Positions 36,965 through 48,172 are shown, numbered from the stretch's first letter. The stretch: DNA of 64,000 bases from Gramella sp. MT6 (GCF_019357415.1 NZ_CP048410.1:62001-126000); one strand, 5' to 3'. The notes: a model not told the origin generated them from the sequence alone. A program made the numbers and translations.

Positions 36965-37666
36965 ATGAGCAAAGTAATAGAGATTCGCAATATCACCAGG
37001 GATTTCCCTCTGGGACAGGAAGTGGTAAAGGTTTTAAAGGGTATAGACCTGGATATAGATCGCGGAGAATATGTTGCTTTTATGGGACCTTCCGGTTCTG
37101 GAAAATCTACTTTAATGAACCTGCTTGGATGCCTGGACACGCCAACTTCAGGATCCTATATCTTGAATGGAAAGGACGTTAGCAAGATGAGCGATGATGA
37201 ACTTGCCGAGATCAGGAATAAAGAAATAGGTTTCGTGTTTCAAACCTTTAATTTACTTCCAAGAACTACAGCTCTGGATAATGTAGCCTTGCCTATGGTT
37301 TACGCAGGGGCATCTAAATCTGAAAGAATAGAAAGAGCTGAAGATGTTCTAAGAAGTGTGGGACTAGGTGACCGTATGGATCACAAACCCAATCAGCTTT
37401 CTGGAGGGCAAAGACAACGTGTTGCTGTTGGCCGTGCCCTGGTTAATAAACCTTCTATAATTCTGGCCGATGAACCTACGGGTAACCTGGATTCTAAAAC
37501 ATCTGTAGAGATCATGAATCTTTTTGATGAAATTCATGCTGCCGGGAATACCGTAATTCTCGTAACTCACGAGGAGGATATTGCCGAACATGCACACAGG
37601 ATCATCAGACTAAAAGATGGAATGGTAGAAAGTGATGAAAGAAAATCAGTCGCTAGGATACGCTAA
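36965..37666 (+). CDS. ABC transporter ATP-binding protein, MacB/LolD-type
   Basis: A 233-residue ATPase: Walker [11 protein letters not shown]-loop [17 protein letters not shown], signature [15 protein letters not shown], Walker [16 protein letters not shown], and the H-loop VTHEED. The Gly-Asn-Leu-Asp after the Walker B Glu is characteristic of the MacB/LolD/FtsE class, which works with FtsX-type permeases in lipoprotein release or macrolide/peptide efflux. No permease gene is adjacent. It is separated from the previous gene by 44 bp. Confidence 0.9.
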   Translation: MSKVIEIRNITRDFPLGQEVVKVLKGIDLDIDRGEYVAFMGPSGSGKSTLMNLLGCLDTPTSGSYILNGKDVSKMSDDELAEIRNKEIGFVFQTFNLLPRTTALDNVALPMVYAGASKSERIERAEDVLRSVGLGDRMDHKPNQLSGGQRQRVAVGRALVNKPSIILADEPTGNLDSKTSVEIMNLFDEIHAAGNTVILVTHEEDIAEHAHRIIRLKDGMVESDERKSVARIR

Positions 37667-37777
37667 ACAGTTACCACGAATCCGAAATTTAAATATGTAC
37701 TTTAATTCCTGATACTATTCACCAGTTTTTGAACTTTTAAGAATCTTTATTATCTTGTATCAACTAAGTCATTTAAA

Positions 37778-37957
37778 ATGATAGAACTGGACCAGGAGAC
37801 CTGGATTTATCTTACCATTATCGCTGTATTCCTAGCCTATTTTCTTTGGAGCTCCAGAAGAGCAAAAAATATAAAAAAGCAACGGAAGAACAGAAATTTC
37901 AGAAAAAGGTATATGGAAAGGAAAAAGGAGAACGAATCTGATCCTTTGGTAAAATAA
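37778..37957 (+). CDS. Small basic single-pass membrane protein, 59 residues
   Basis: An ATG at 37778 opens a 59-codon frame ending in TAA at 37957. The N-terminus (MIELDQETW) leads into one hydrophobic segment (about residues 10-24, IYLTIIAVFLAYFLW), and the rest is strongly basic (SSRRAKNIKKQRKNRNFRKR). This would put a short positively charged tail in the cytoplasm, by the positive-inside rule. I do not recognise a family. It sits alone between the MacB-type ATPase and the cobalamin adenosyltransferase. The open frame, membrane segment and start-stop layout support a real gene. Confidence 0.6.
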   Translation: MIELDQETWIYLTIIAVFLAYFLWSSRRAKNIKKQRKNRNFRKRYMERKKENESDPLVK

Positions 37958-38039
37958 TTCTTTTCAATACCCTCTAATAGGTCAGAATTCTTTCCTGGCC
38001 CTTCTATTCTTTGTAACTTTAGGCTCCTAAAATTTAAGA

Positions 38040-38612
38040 ATGAAGATTTACACTAAAACAGGTGATAAAGGTACTACCGCATTATTTGGTGGAACCCGCG
38101 TCCCTAAACATCATATAAGAATAGAAAGCTATGGTACGGTAGATGAGCTCAATTCCCATATTGGCTTGTTAAAAGACCAGGATACAGATCAGAAAACAAA
38201 AGATTTTCTAACCGAAATCCAGGATCGTCTTTTTACCATAGGTGCTATTCTTGCTACAGATCCTGAAAAAGAAAAATTAAAGAACGGTAAAGACAGACTC
38301 AATATTCCTAAAATATCTGACGCTGATATTGAAAAACTGGAAAAAGGGATAGATGAGATGAACGAAGAACTTCCTCCCATGACACATTTCATTTTACCTG
38401 GGGGCCATCAAAGCGTGTCATTCTGTCACATAGCCCGCTGTGTATGCCGCCGTGCTGAAAGACTTTCCAGCGCTTTGTATGACATAGAGGCCTTTGATGA
38501 TAAGGTTCTTATGTACCTTAATAGACTTTCAGACTATCTGTTTGTGCTGGCACGGAAGTTGTCTAAACAACTACAAGCTGAAGAAATACAATGGATCCCA
38601 AAAAAATCCTAA
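38040..38612 (+). CDS. Cob(I)yrinic acid a,c-diamide adenosyltransferase, PduO type
   Basis: A 190-residue PduO-type ATP:cob(I)alamin adenosyltransferase, which makes adenosylcobalamin from cob(I)alamin and ATP. Seen: YTKTGDKGTTALFGGTR at the N-terminus (ATP-binding), YGTVDELNSHIG near residue 30, and CHIARCVCRRAERLS near residue 125, the family Arg-rich helix. MeaB at 49.3 kb also belongs to coenzyme-B12 metabolism, though 11 kb apart. The gene is monocistronic here. Confidence 0.93.
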   Translation: MKIYTKTGDKGTTALFGGTRVPKHHIRIESYGTVDELNSHIGLLKDQDTDQKTKDFLTEIQDRLFTIGAILATDPEKEKLKNGKDRLNIPKISDADIEKLEKGIDEMNEELPPMTHFILPGGHQSVSFCHIARCVCRRAERLSSALYDIEAFDDKVLMYLNRLSDYLFVLARKLSKQLQAEEIQWIPKKS

Positions 38613-38709
38613 TTTCTTCTATCTTCTAAAAATTTTCTTGCGAATACCGCAAAAATTTGGAGAATTGATTATGTTCTTTATATTATTGTAGAAAAAATAG
38701 ATTTTTTTC

Positions 38710-38739
38710 TTGGCTATAAGCGCAAAAAAATTATTTTTG
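38710..38739 (+). promoter_or_regulatory. Candidate promoter of the 73-residue gene at 38765
   Basis: TTG (38710-38712), 19 bases, then TATTTTTG (38732-38739), matching the TTTG/TAnnTTTG pattern. The gene start is 25 bp downstream. Confidence 0.55.
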
Positions 38740-38764
38740 CCAAAATTTAAAACCCGATTAATCA

Positions 38765-38986
38765 ATGTATTGGACTTTAGAATTAGCATCCTATTTGAGT
38801 GATGCCCCCTGGCCGGCAACAAAAGACGAGTTAATAGACTACGCAATCAGAACCGGAGCACCCCTTGAGGTTGTAGAAAATCTTCAGGCCATCGAGGATG
38901 AGGGCGATTCTTATGATTCTATTGAGGAGATCTGGCCGGATTATCCAACCGATGAAGATTACCTCTGGAACGAGGACGAATATTAA
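38765..38986 (+). CDS. DUF2795-like small acidic protein
   Basis: A 73-residue acidic protein (MYWTLELASYLSDAPWPATKD at its start). The pattern ELASYLSDAPWPATKDELIDYA and the conserved hydrophobics fit the DUF2795 group of short proteins, whose role is unknown. The C-terminus is dense in Asp and Glu. It has its own candidate promoter and a strong terminator (39013-39039) before secA, so it is a single-gene unit. Confidence 0.75.
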   Translation: MYWTLELASYLSDAPWPATKDELIDYAIRTGAPLEVVENLQAIEDEGDSYDSIEEIWPDYPTDEDYLWNEDEY

Positions 38987-39012
38987 ATTGACAACACGCA
39001 AAAAATAGGGAA

Positions 39013-39039
39013 AAGTCTCATTCATGAGGCTTTTTTTTT
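39013..39039 (+). terminator. Rho-independent terminator after the DUF2795-like gene
   Basis: Stem GTCTCAT/ATGAGGC with a TC loop and a run of nine Ts. It separates the small gene from secA. Confidence 0.8.
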
Positions 39040-39075
39040 GCTTAAATTTGAACCCCTTTAAATAAAAAAACCAAT

Positions 39076-42435
<3,360 letters not shown>

Positions 42436-42454
42436 ATGATATTTGATCAATAGA

Positions 42455-42489
42455 AAAATCCTGACGTTGCTTACTTCAGGATTTTTTTT
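42455..42489 (+). terminator. Rho-independent terminator of secA
   Basis: Stem AAATCCTGA/TCAGGATTT around a 10-base loop, then a run of Ts; it begins about 20 bp past the secA stop. Confidence 0.85.
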
Positions 42490-42514
42490 GTTCTATTCAA
42501 TTCTCCACTAATTG

Positions 42515-42585
42515 GTTATGCTGTCCCGAAGAATAGGGAGTTTCAGCATCTATTTAAGAGACCCTGAAACGAGTTCAGAATGACA
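42515..42585 (+). repeat. Dispersed double-hairpin repeat, copy 2
   Basis: Reads GTTATGCTGTCCCGAAGAAT, then GGGAGTTTCAGCATC, and AGACCCTGAAACGAGTTC. It is the same arrangement as copies 1 and 3 and lies between two convergent genes. Confidence 0.75.
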
Positions 42586-42596
42586 AATATTGTAGT

Positions 42597-42983
42597 TTAT
42601 AATCGATACTCCCTATCCAAAAACCTTTTAAGAAACGGAACTTCCAAAAAGAATAAAGCTACAAAAGCAATGGCGATTTGCATAGTTCTGGAAAGGTTCA
42701 TGCTTGGAATTTCTATAGCCTTTAAAAAATTAAAGTTAAGATCATAAGAGAAGGATACATCTGTATTTATAAAATATAAAGCTAAGACCGAAACGATGAG
42801 CACTCCGCCAAGCGCCATCCATACTGCTTTAGAAATTAGGGGTTCGTAAGGCTTAATACTGGCATTTCTTGCCTCCACCTTCATCATGATCTGCTTCTTA
42901 AAATCTGCTGATGGTTTTTCAGTTCCTGCTTCATTCAGCAACTTATTCATCAACCTGTCTTCTCTGCTAAATTGCTTTTCCAT
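42597..42983 (-). CDS. Small membrane protein, possible anti-sigma partner of the ECF factor
   Basis: A 128-residue protein with a charged N-terminus (MEKQFSREDRLMNKLL), a hydrophobic segment (about residues 50-68, WMALGGVLIVSVLALYF) and a second near residues 103-116 (IAIAFVALFFLE). It is the next gene after the ECF sigma factor and overlaps it by 17 bp, the usual position of an anti-sigma factor. I see no zinc or ZAS motif, so the role is inferred from position only. It ends 11 bp from a dispersed repeat. Confidence 0.55.
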   Translation of the reverse strand: MEKQFSREDRLMNKLLNEAGTEKPSADFKKQIMMKVEARNASIKPYEPLISKAVWMALGGVLIVSVLALYFINTDVSFSYDLNFNFLKAIEIPSMNLSRTMQIAIAFVALFFLEVPFLKRFLDREYRL

Positions 42984-43554
42984 TCCTATCTGATATTTCT
43001 GGTTTTATATAGCCTTCCAATAATGAGAACAATTTTTTCCGGCTACGGTACAATTTAATTTTAATATTATCCTCTGTAAGGTCTGTTACTTTAGCGATCT
43101 CTTTTACAGACTGCTCTTCAAAATAATATAAACTGATGATCGCCGCTTCATCTTCCGGTAAACGGTCTATACAATTTTTAATAATAGAACTTCTTTCCTC
43201 GCTGAGCATGAATTCCAGACCATTTTCAATGTGATCCAGATTATCTTCAGTGATCTCTTCAATGATTTCGTAGGTCCTATGTCTTTTATTCATTTTTAAC
43301 CTGTCAAGGCTTTTATGATATACGATCCTGTACAACCAGGTTGAAAATTTAGAATCACCCCGGAAGCTCTTCAAGGAATCATAGGCCTTAATAAAACTAT
43401 CCTGGCCTACCTCTTCGGCTTCTTCAGTAACTTTCAGGATCCTTATCGCAATAGTGAACACAAAATTTTGATAACGATCTACCAGCTCCCCAAAGGCAGC
43501 TGTATCTCCCTCAAGAGTTCTTTCAACTAAATATTGGTCAGTGTTATTAGTCAT
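42967..43554 (-). CDS. ECF-family RNA polymerase sigma factor (module 1)
   Basis: A 195-residue sigma-70 ECF factor. Region 2 is FGELVDRYQNFVFTIAIRIL with EEAEEVGQDSFIKAYDSL; region 4 is SLYYFEEQSVKEIAKVTDLTEDNIKIKLYRSRKKL, the promoter-reading helix-turn-helix. It would redirect RNA polymerase to a small set of promoters. It is preceded by an ECF-type promoter (43565-43590) and faces the divergent gene at 43694 across a second promoter of the same kind, suggesting autoregulation and control of that gene. Confidence 0.92.
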   Translation of the reverse strand: MTNNTDQYLVERTLEGDTAAFGELVDRYQNFVFTIAIRILKVTEEAEEVGQDSFIKAYDSLKSFRGDSKFSTWLYRIVYHKSLDRLKMNKRHRTYEIIEEITEDNLDHIENGLEFMLSEERSSIIKNCIDRLPEDEAAIISLYYFEEQSVKEIAKVTDLTEDNIKIKLYRSRKKLFSLLEGYIKPEISDRNGKAI

Positions 43555-43564
43555 TATTACTTAT

Positions 43565-43590
43565 GACGACCACATCCAGGGATCGGTTAC
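43565..43590 (-). promoter_or_regulatory. ECF-type promoter for the sigma-factor gene
   Basis: On the minus strand: GTAACC (43585-43590), 16 bases, CGTC (43565-43568) followed by AT. It lies just before the sigma-factor start. Confidence 0.75.
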
Positions 43591-43622
43591 AAAATGTTCC
43601 TGAAATAAATTTACACTTTTTT

Positions 43623-43648
43623 GTAACCGGTTTTAATCTCGTGGCGTC
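43623..43648 (+). promoter_or_regulatory. ECF-type promoter for the membrane-protein gene at 43694
   Basis: On the plus strand: GTAACC (43623-43628), 16 bases, CGTC (43645-43648) followed by AT. It has the same motif and spacing as the opposite promoter 33 bp away. Confidence 0.75.
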
Positions 43649-43693
43649 ATAATAACAAACGAACATTATTTTCACATTAAAAACTAAGAAATC

Positions 43694-44044
43694 ATGGGAT
43701 CAGAAATCATTGTTTTACCAGTTATTTTCGGAACAGTTTTCGGAATATTTTATCTTTATATTTCCGCCAGAAACCGGGAACGCCTTGCTCTTATTGACAA
43801 GGGAACCGATGCTAGTATATTCTATAGCAAGAAAAAACACGTAACTCCGGTATGGAAAGTTATAGTCATTAACCTTGCCTTGCTTCTGGTAGGTATTGGG
43901 GTAGGTATTTTTATAGCGAATATTTTAACCTACAATATGAACGTAGACGAAGATGTTGCCTATCCAGGTACTATTTTCTTATTGGCCGGGCTTGGACTTT
44001 TCGCAGGCTTCTTTGCGACCAAAAAGCTAAATAAAGACGCATAA
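43694..44044 (+). CDS. Small membrane protein, DUF6249-like
   Basis: A 116-residue protein with three hydrophobic segments (residues about 5-23, 56-77 and 92-110) and YISARNRERLALIDKG after the first, resembling the DUF6249 group. Function is not known. It is likely the target of the neighbouring ECF sigma factor, because an ECF-type promoter sits 46 bp upstream, head-to-head with that of the sigma gene. It ends before a good terminator (44067). Confidence 0.72.
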   Translation: MGSEIIVLPVIFGTVFGIFYLYISARNRERLALIDKGTDASIFYSKKKHVTPVWKVIVINLALLLVGIGVGIFIANILTYNMNVDEDVAYPGTIFLLAGLGLFAGFFATKKLNKDA

Positions 44045-44066
44045 CCGATTTTAAAAATTTCATCAC

Positions 44067-44096
44067 ATCCCGAATACTTCATTCGGGATTTTTTTA
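44067..44096 (+). terminator. Rho-independent terminator after the DUF6249-like gene
   Basis: Perfect stem ATCCCGAAT/ATTCGGGAT with an ACTTC loop and T-run. Confidence 0.88.
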
Positions 44097-44145
44097 TTTC
44101 TAGTTGTTGATGAAAGATTTTACTAATTTTAAAATCTACAACCAA

Positions 44146-44173
44146 TCAAACATACCAATTCAAACATACCAAT
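44146..44173 (+). repeat. Perfect 14-bp tandem duplication at a start codon
   Basis: TCAAACATACCAAT occurs twice with no gap (44146-44159 and 44160-44173). The second copy runs into the ATG of the DUF4199-like gene. Confidence 0.9.
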
Positions 44174-44654
44174 GAAAAAGTTCGCAATTGAAATAAAGTG
44201 GGGTGTCATTTTTAGTTTCGTTTCACTTGCATGGATGTTCCTTGAAAAAGGACTCGGCTGGCATGACGAAAACATTGCCCAGCACGCTATCTACACGAAT
44301 ATCTTTGCCATTGTTGCTATCATACTTTATGTTCTGGCTTTATTAGATAAAAGGAAGAACTTCTATAATGGAACTATGACCTGGAGCCAGGGATTTATTT
44401 CGGGAATCGTAATTAGTGTCGTAGTAGCCATATTATCACCTATTGCTCAATACATCACCCATCAATTCATTACACCAGATTATTTTAATAATATCATTGA
44501 ATACTCTGTTGAAAGCGGTGCGATGACCAGGGAAGCTGCAGAAGGATATTTTAACATCACTTCTTATATCATTCAGTCTTTCTTTTTTGCTTTAGTTGTA
44601 GGGGTTGTTACTTCTGCGATCGTAGCTTATTTTGTGAAGACGAAAAAAGATTAA
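44172..44654 (+). CDS. DUF4199-like membrane protein
   Basis: A 160-residue protein with four hydrophobic segments (residues about 9-22, 41-57, 74-94 and 131-154), a conserved layout of DUF4199 in Bacteroidetes. MKKFAIEIKWGVIFS at the start is typical. Function is unknown. A perfect 2 x 14 bp tandem duplication abuts the start codon, so leader length may differ between relatives. The following 110 bp hold a dispersed repeat and no gene. Confidence 0.75.
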   Translation: MKKFAIEIKWGVIFSFVSLAWMFLEKGLGWHDENIAQHAIYTNIFAIVAIILYVLALLDKRKNFYNGTMTWSQGFISGIVISVVVAILSPIAQYITHQFITPDYFNNIIEYSVESGAMTREAAEGYFNITSYIIQSFFFALVVGVVTSAIVAYFVKTKKD

Positions 44655-44669
44655 ATTCAATATACCTGC

Positions 44670-44742
44670 ATCATGCTATTTCGATTTTTCAAAAGATTCA
44701 GCATCTCCAGTTTTTAGACCCTGAAATAAATTCAGGGTGACG
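44670..44742 (+). repeat. Dispersed double-hairpin repeat, copy 3
   Basis: Reads ATCATGCTATTTCGA, later AGATTCAGCATCTC, and AGACCCTGAAATAAATTC with the closing half CAGGGTGACG. The right-hand palindrome (CCCTGAA...TTCAGGG) is perfect here. Confidence 0.8.
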
Positions 44743-44764
44743 GTAAAATTATGATCAGGAAAGC

Positions 44765-45442
44765 TTAGATCTTCAACAAGAAATTAGGATCGGGGCAGTT
44801 CTTTAAGAAAAGATCCAGATCTTCTTTTTTCACTACCCCAGGATAATCTCCGGAATAATCATGCATTTTTTCCATCACCTGGAAATGTAAATGTGGCGCG
44901 TAGTCCCCATTTTCATCGAAACCACCTAATTCAGCTATTTTTTCGCCAGCCCTGACCTTATCTCCTACTCTTAAAGTCTCAAGTGATTTCCTGGAAAGAT
45001 GCCCGTAAAGCGTATAGAATGTTTTGCCTTTTGAAGAATGCTGCAGAATGATAGTTGGTCCGTAATCCCCAAAATTATTATTATCCTGAAAGCTATGGAC
45101 CTCGCCTTCTAAAGGACTAATAATATCTGAAAACGCCGGCACCCAGATATCCAGGCCAATATGTATATTCCTGTTTGCCTCAGTATTATTGAAAAGCTCA
45201 CTTCGGTTATATAAAGTCCGTAGTTCATTATATCCTCCATAGGCCGCCCTGGCTTTTCTATTCCGAAGATATTCATCAATGAAAATGGAAAATGCTTCCG
45301 AAGAAGCAACTTCAAGTTTTAAAAGGTCAGGATTATCGGCAGAAAGGTTGATGTAAGCAAAGTCCTCTTGCTTATAATCTCCTCCAATAACAGGCGTAAA
45401 ACCTGTGGTTAACCCATTTATGAATTCAGAAAAACCTGCCAT
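44765..45442 (-). CDS. Peptidase M23 family protein
   Basis: A 225-residue M23 (LytM-type) metallopeptidase domain. The zinc motif is HIGLDIW (HxxxD) near residue 100, and the catalytic motif is HLHFQ near residue 183; both are intact. The family cuts peptidoglycan peptide bridges. No signal peptide is visible, so it may act by another route or the N-terminus may be mis-set. It is 39 bp from the DUF4097-like gene and in the same direction. Confidence 0.85.
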   Translation of the reverse strand: MAGFSEFINGLTTGFTPVIGGDYKQEDFAYINLSADNPDLLKLEVASSEAFSIFIDEYLRNRKARAAYGGYNELRTLYNRSELFNNTEANRNIHIGLDIWVPAFSDIISPLEGEVHSFQDNNNFGDYGPTIILQHSSKGKTFYTLYGHLSRKSLETLRVGDKVRAGEKIAELGGFDENGDYAPHLHFQVMEKMHDYSGDYPGVVKKEDLDLFLKNCPDPNFLLKI

Positions 45443-45481
45443 ATCATTCGACTTAAAGTAGCCAAATGTAATGGCTTAGTT

Positions 45482-46876
45482 TTAATTTATCAATACATCG
45501 CTGAAATTTGCCTTTATAGTGATATTAGAATTTCCTTCCCTTGATTTATTATACCCATTCAGGATCTCATTATCATAAGACTTGGTAGATTTTAGCTTCA
45601 ATCCTGAAGGGTGTTTTATAGAACTTTGCATTCCGTTAAAGGTGAAATTGAAGGCTGTATCTGGCACATTCAATTCAAGATCACTATTCTCCAGACTGAT
45701 ATTTAAGGTTTCGAACCCGGCACCTAGATTATTGATGTCCAATTTTCCGAAAGAACCTGTTAACACACCTGTCTTCTGAAGTTCATTGATCACCACATCA
45801 CTGGAATTAGATTCCAGTTTAATGCTCACAACTTTATCCAATTTACAGTTCTTCACGAATTCTGTAGAAAGAACCCCATAATCCCAGTAAGCAATTTTAA
45901 CCGGCGTATAGGCCGCCTTGATATTTGTTCCTTTCCCGGATATTCGATTGGCTGAAAGCCGACTGTGAGACAGATCGGCCTTCAGGTTTTTCATTGTACT
46001 TCCCAGTTTAAGTTCTCCATGACGAACATTAAGTTCAAGTTTGGCGTCTTTCGGAATTTTAAGCTTGATGGTCTTTTTAGACTTCACGCCTTTTCCATCT
46101 TCCAGGATAAATACCTTGGTTCCGCCATTTTCCATCTGAGCTTCAAACTGTTTACCAAATTGTTCGCCCCAGGCTTCCATTTTCTTACCGAATTCTTCTC
46201 CCCAGGCTTCCATATCTTTTTCGAAATCCTTGCCCCAGGCTTCCATCTTTACCTCATACTCTTTTTCAAATTTTTCAGAGTTCTTTTCTACATTCTCAGC
46301 CCACTTTTCCATTTTGGCTTCATATTCCTTCCCGAATTTCTTTTCAAAATCGGCTTCCCACTTTTCTAGGTATTTATCTCCGTCTTTCTTATAAGCATCA
46401 TAGTCGAACTTCATTCCCTTCATATCCTCTGCAAATCCTGGTGGAAGTGGATTTTCGGCAATATTATTCAGAATAGGGCCTACAAGGTCTGTCATAAGTG
46501 GCTCTAATAAGGCCGGCAATTCTGAAAGGGATCCTTCTAATGCGGCCATATCTATATCCAGGTCCATATTCATGGAATTGCCACCACCAGATTCAATTTC
46601 CACTTTTCCATTCGCAGCAGAGGTTTTTAACTTCCAGGAATCCAGTAACTTTTTGGTCATTTCCTTATCACCGGTATCTCCTTCGAGATAAGCCTCAATC
46701 TGTACCTCGTTCCTATCCCAGTTTTCGATGATGATATTGGTGTGACGGGAATCGAGTTCTACATTCACATCTGGAGAGGTTTTATAGGTCTTGCTCAGTT
46801 TTTTGGTTTGAGCAAAACTCCCCACAGTGATAAAAAGCAGTGACAGGATCACATATTTAAGCTTGATAGTTCTCAT
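45482..46876 (-). CDS. DUF4097-like secreted protein with 11-residue repeats
   Basis: A protein of 464 residues. The signal peptide is clear (KLKYVILSLLFITVGSFAQ). The N-terminal 60 residues (KTSPDVNVELDSRHTNIII) and the C-terminal half fit the DUF4097 beta-helix type. The middle holds a helical, very charged region with three 11-residue units (MEAWGEEFGKK type, residues 211-243), followed by GKQFEAQM. I prefer the ATG at 46876, as an earlier ATG (46900) enlarges the overlap with the anti-sigma gene. The sigma/anti-sigma pair upstream and short overlap suggest co-transcription. Confidence 0.72.
   Translation of the reverse strand: MRTIKLKYVILSLLFITVGSFAQTKKLSKTYKTSPDVNVELDSRHTNIIIENWDRNEVQIEAYLEGDTGDKEMTKKLLDSWKLKTSAANGKVEIESGGGNSMNMDLDIDMAALEGSLSELPALLEPLMTDLVGPILNNIAENPLPPGFAEDMKGMKFDYDAYKKDGDKYLEKWEADFEKKFGKEYEAKMEKWAENVEKNSEKFEKEYEVKMEAWGKDFEKDMEAWGEEFGKKMEAWGEQFGKQFEAQMENGGTKVFILEDGKGVKSKKTIKLKIPKDAKLELNVRHGELKLGSTMKNLKADLSHSRLSANRISGKGTNIKAAYTPVKIAYWDYGVLSTEFVKNCKLDKVVSIKLESNSSDVVINELQKTGVLTGSFGKLDINNLGAGFETLNISLENSDLELNVPDTAFNFTFNGMQSSIKHPSGLKLKSTKSYDNEILNGYNKSREGNSNITIKANFSDVLIN
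46148..46246 (-). repeat. Three 33-bp repeat units in the DUF4097-like gene
   Basis: Met codons at 46246, 46213 and 46180 each begin an 11-residue unit MEAWG-x-x-F-x-K-x, giving three near-identical units in tandem. Weaker related units extend upstream to about 46312. Confidence 0.85.
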
Positions 46877-47471
46877 ATCTGTTCTCTTTTGATTGTTCAA
46901 TTTCGTTTAACTTCGTTTTCAATTTTTTAAGGAGATCCAGTCTTAGCTGTAAGTTCGCGATCATTGCTTCAACGGTTTCCTCATTTAAACCGGTTTCCTG
47001 AATTTCAGCATTCAATGCTATATATTCTTCATTCAGGGTTTCCAGTTTCTTCATAAATGCATCTATAAGTTCTTTATTATCTGGGGTCATTTCCAGTTTT
47101 GCAAGTTGAATATTCACACTTGCCATATAGTAATCTTCTATCTTTTTGAATTCAGGAGAAACATCGCTTAACCTGTATTCTGTAGTTGGAATTTCTTTCT
47201 CCTCTTTCGGTTCTTCAACCGGTGTATCCACTATTTGATTATTATCCTGAACAGGATTCCCACCGTTATTAAAAAAGAAGAAACCTCCAATTCCCAAAGC
47301 AACTACCAGTATGGCAGCAATCTGAAGAAAACTGAAATAACTGCTCTTCTTCTTTTCTGCCGGCAAAGCTTCATTGAGTCTGGCTTCAAATCTACTTTGA
47401 TGTCCTTTGCTCAGCTTTTCTTTTCCTAAATGCTCGTCATTGCGAAACATTTCTCTAATATCCTGTCCCAT
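46857..47471 (-). CDS. Probable anti-sigma factor
   Basis: A 204-residue protein with a charged N-terminus (GQDIREMFRNDEHLGKEK), one transmembrane segment (about residues 46-66, FLQIAAILVVALGIGGFFFF) and a periplasmic helical tail (KKLETLNEEYIALNAEIQE and others). It is directly downstream of the second ECF sigma factor, overlapping it by 17 bp, and upstream of the DUF4097-like gene. It would hold the sigma factor at the membrane; role inferred from position and topology. Confidence 0.75.
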   Translation of the reverse strand: MGQDIREMFRNDEHLGKEKLSKGHQSRFEARLNEALPAEKKKSSYFSFLQIAAILVVALGIGGFFFFNNGGNPVQDNNQIVDTPVEEPKEEKEIPTTEYRLSDVSPEFKKIEDYYMASVNIQLAKLEMTPDNKELIDAFMKKLETLNEEYIALNAEIQETGLNEETVEAMIANLQLRLDLLKKLKTKLNEIEQSKENRYENYQA

Positions 47472-48000
47472 TACTTAATGTTTTAAGTTCTTCCTGTAAT
47501 TTCTTTTTCCCTCTGTGCACCAGGGTGCGTGAGGCTACCTGTGTGATATTCAAAATTTCACTTATCTCTTCATGATCATATCCTTCTACGAGATACAGCA
47601 TCAAAGGATACTTATATTTTTCAGGCAGATTTTCCATTTTCTGTTTCACTTCCTCTAATCCTATTCCATCTTCAACCTGCCAGTTGTTCTCTTCTTCTAC
47701 GGTGCCAAGTACCTGTTCATTGATCGCAACCAATTCCAGTTTTTTAGCTTTTAGCTTGTCTAAACATTTATTGATAACGATTTTTTTTAACCAGGCCCCG
47801 AAGGTGACCTCACCGTTAAACTGATGTAATTTTGCAAAGGCTTTTATAAAAGCTTCCTGCATAGCGTCCTCGGCTTCCATCGAGTCTTTCATGAATCTCA
47901 AGGCCACATAATACATCCCGTCACAATACTTGTTGTACAGCTTGAGTTGAGCCCTCCGGCTGTTCTGCTTACAAGCTTCTATTAGCTTATGCTGTATCAA
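47455..48000 (-). CDS. ECF-family RNA polymerase sigma factor (module 2)
   Basis: A 181-residue sigma-70 ECF factor. Region 2: LYNKYCDGMYYVALRFMKD with EDAMQEAFIKAFAKLHQF. Region 4: YLVEGYDHEEISEILNITQVASRTLVHRGKKKL. An ECF-type element lies upstream (48036-48060), consistent with autoregulation. With the anti-sigma and DUF4097-like genes it forms a three-gene module. A linked M23 peptidase may extend it. Confidence 0.93.
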   Translation of the reverse strand: MIQHKLIEACKQNSRRAQLKLYNKYCDGMYYVALRFMKDSMEAEDAMQEAFIKAFAKLHQFNGEVTFGAWLKKIVINKCLDKLKAKKLELVAINEQVLGTVEEENNWQVEDGIGLEEVKQKMENLPEKYKYPLMLYLVEGYDHEEISEILNITQVASRTLVHRGKKKLQEELKTLSNGTGY

Positions 48001-48035
48001 TTTTATTTGTTTTTGATGGGTTAGTTCACTTTAAA

Positions 48036-48060
48036 GACGAGACGAAATGTCCCGCGTTGC
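48036..48060 (-). promoter_or_regulatory. ECF-type promoter of sigma module 2
   Basis: On the minus strand GCAAC (48056-48060) is followed by 16 bases and CGTC (48036-48039), with a second CGTC immediately before. It resembles, but is not identical to, the GTAACC-N16-CGTCAT promoters of module 1. Confidence 0.55.
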
Positions 48061-48172
48061 AAAAATTCCGAAAAAAATTTCAAATTTGTACCATCTTCCC
48101 GTAATTAGAAGCAATATTCGGAGATTGAATACGTTATGGCCGAATTTTTGAAAAGCTATTTAGAAAAAAGCT

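Noticed and set aside
38613-38700. Possible terminator after the cobalamin adenosyltransferase gene
   Set aside because: A short TTGCG/CGCAA stem is present but no T-run follows on the plus strand.
45965-46369. 134-codon plus-strand frame rich in Phe and Leu
   Set aside because: It is the reverse of the charged repeat region of the DUF4097-like gene; the repeats make long antisense frames by chance.
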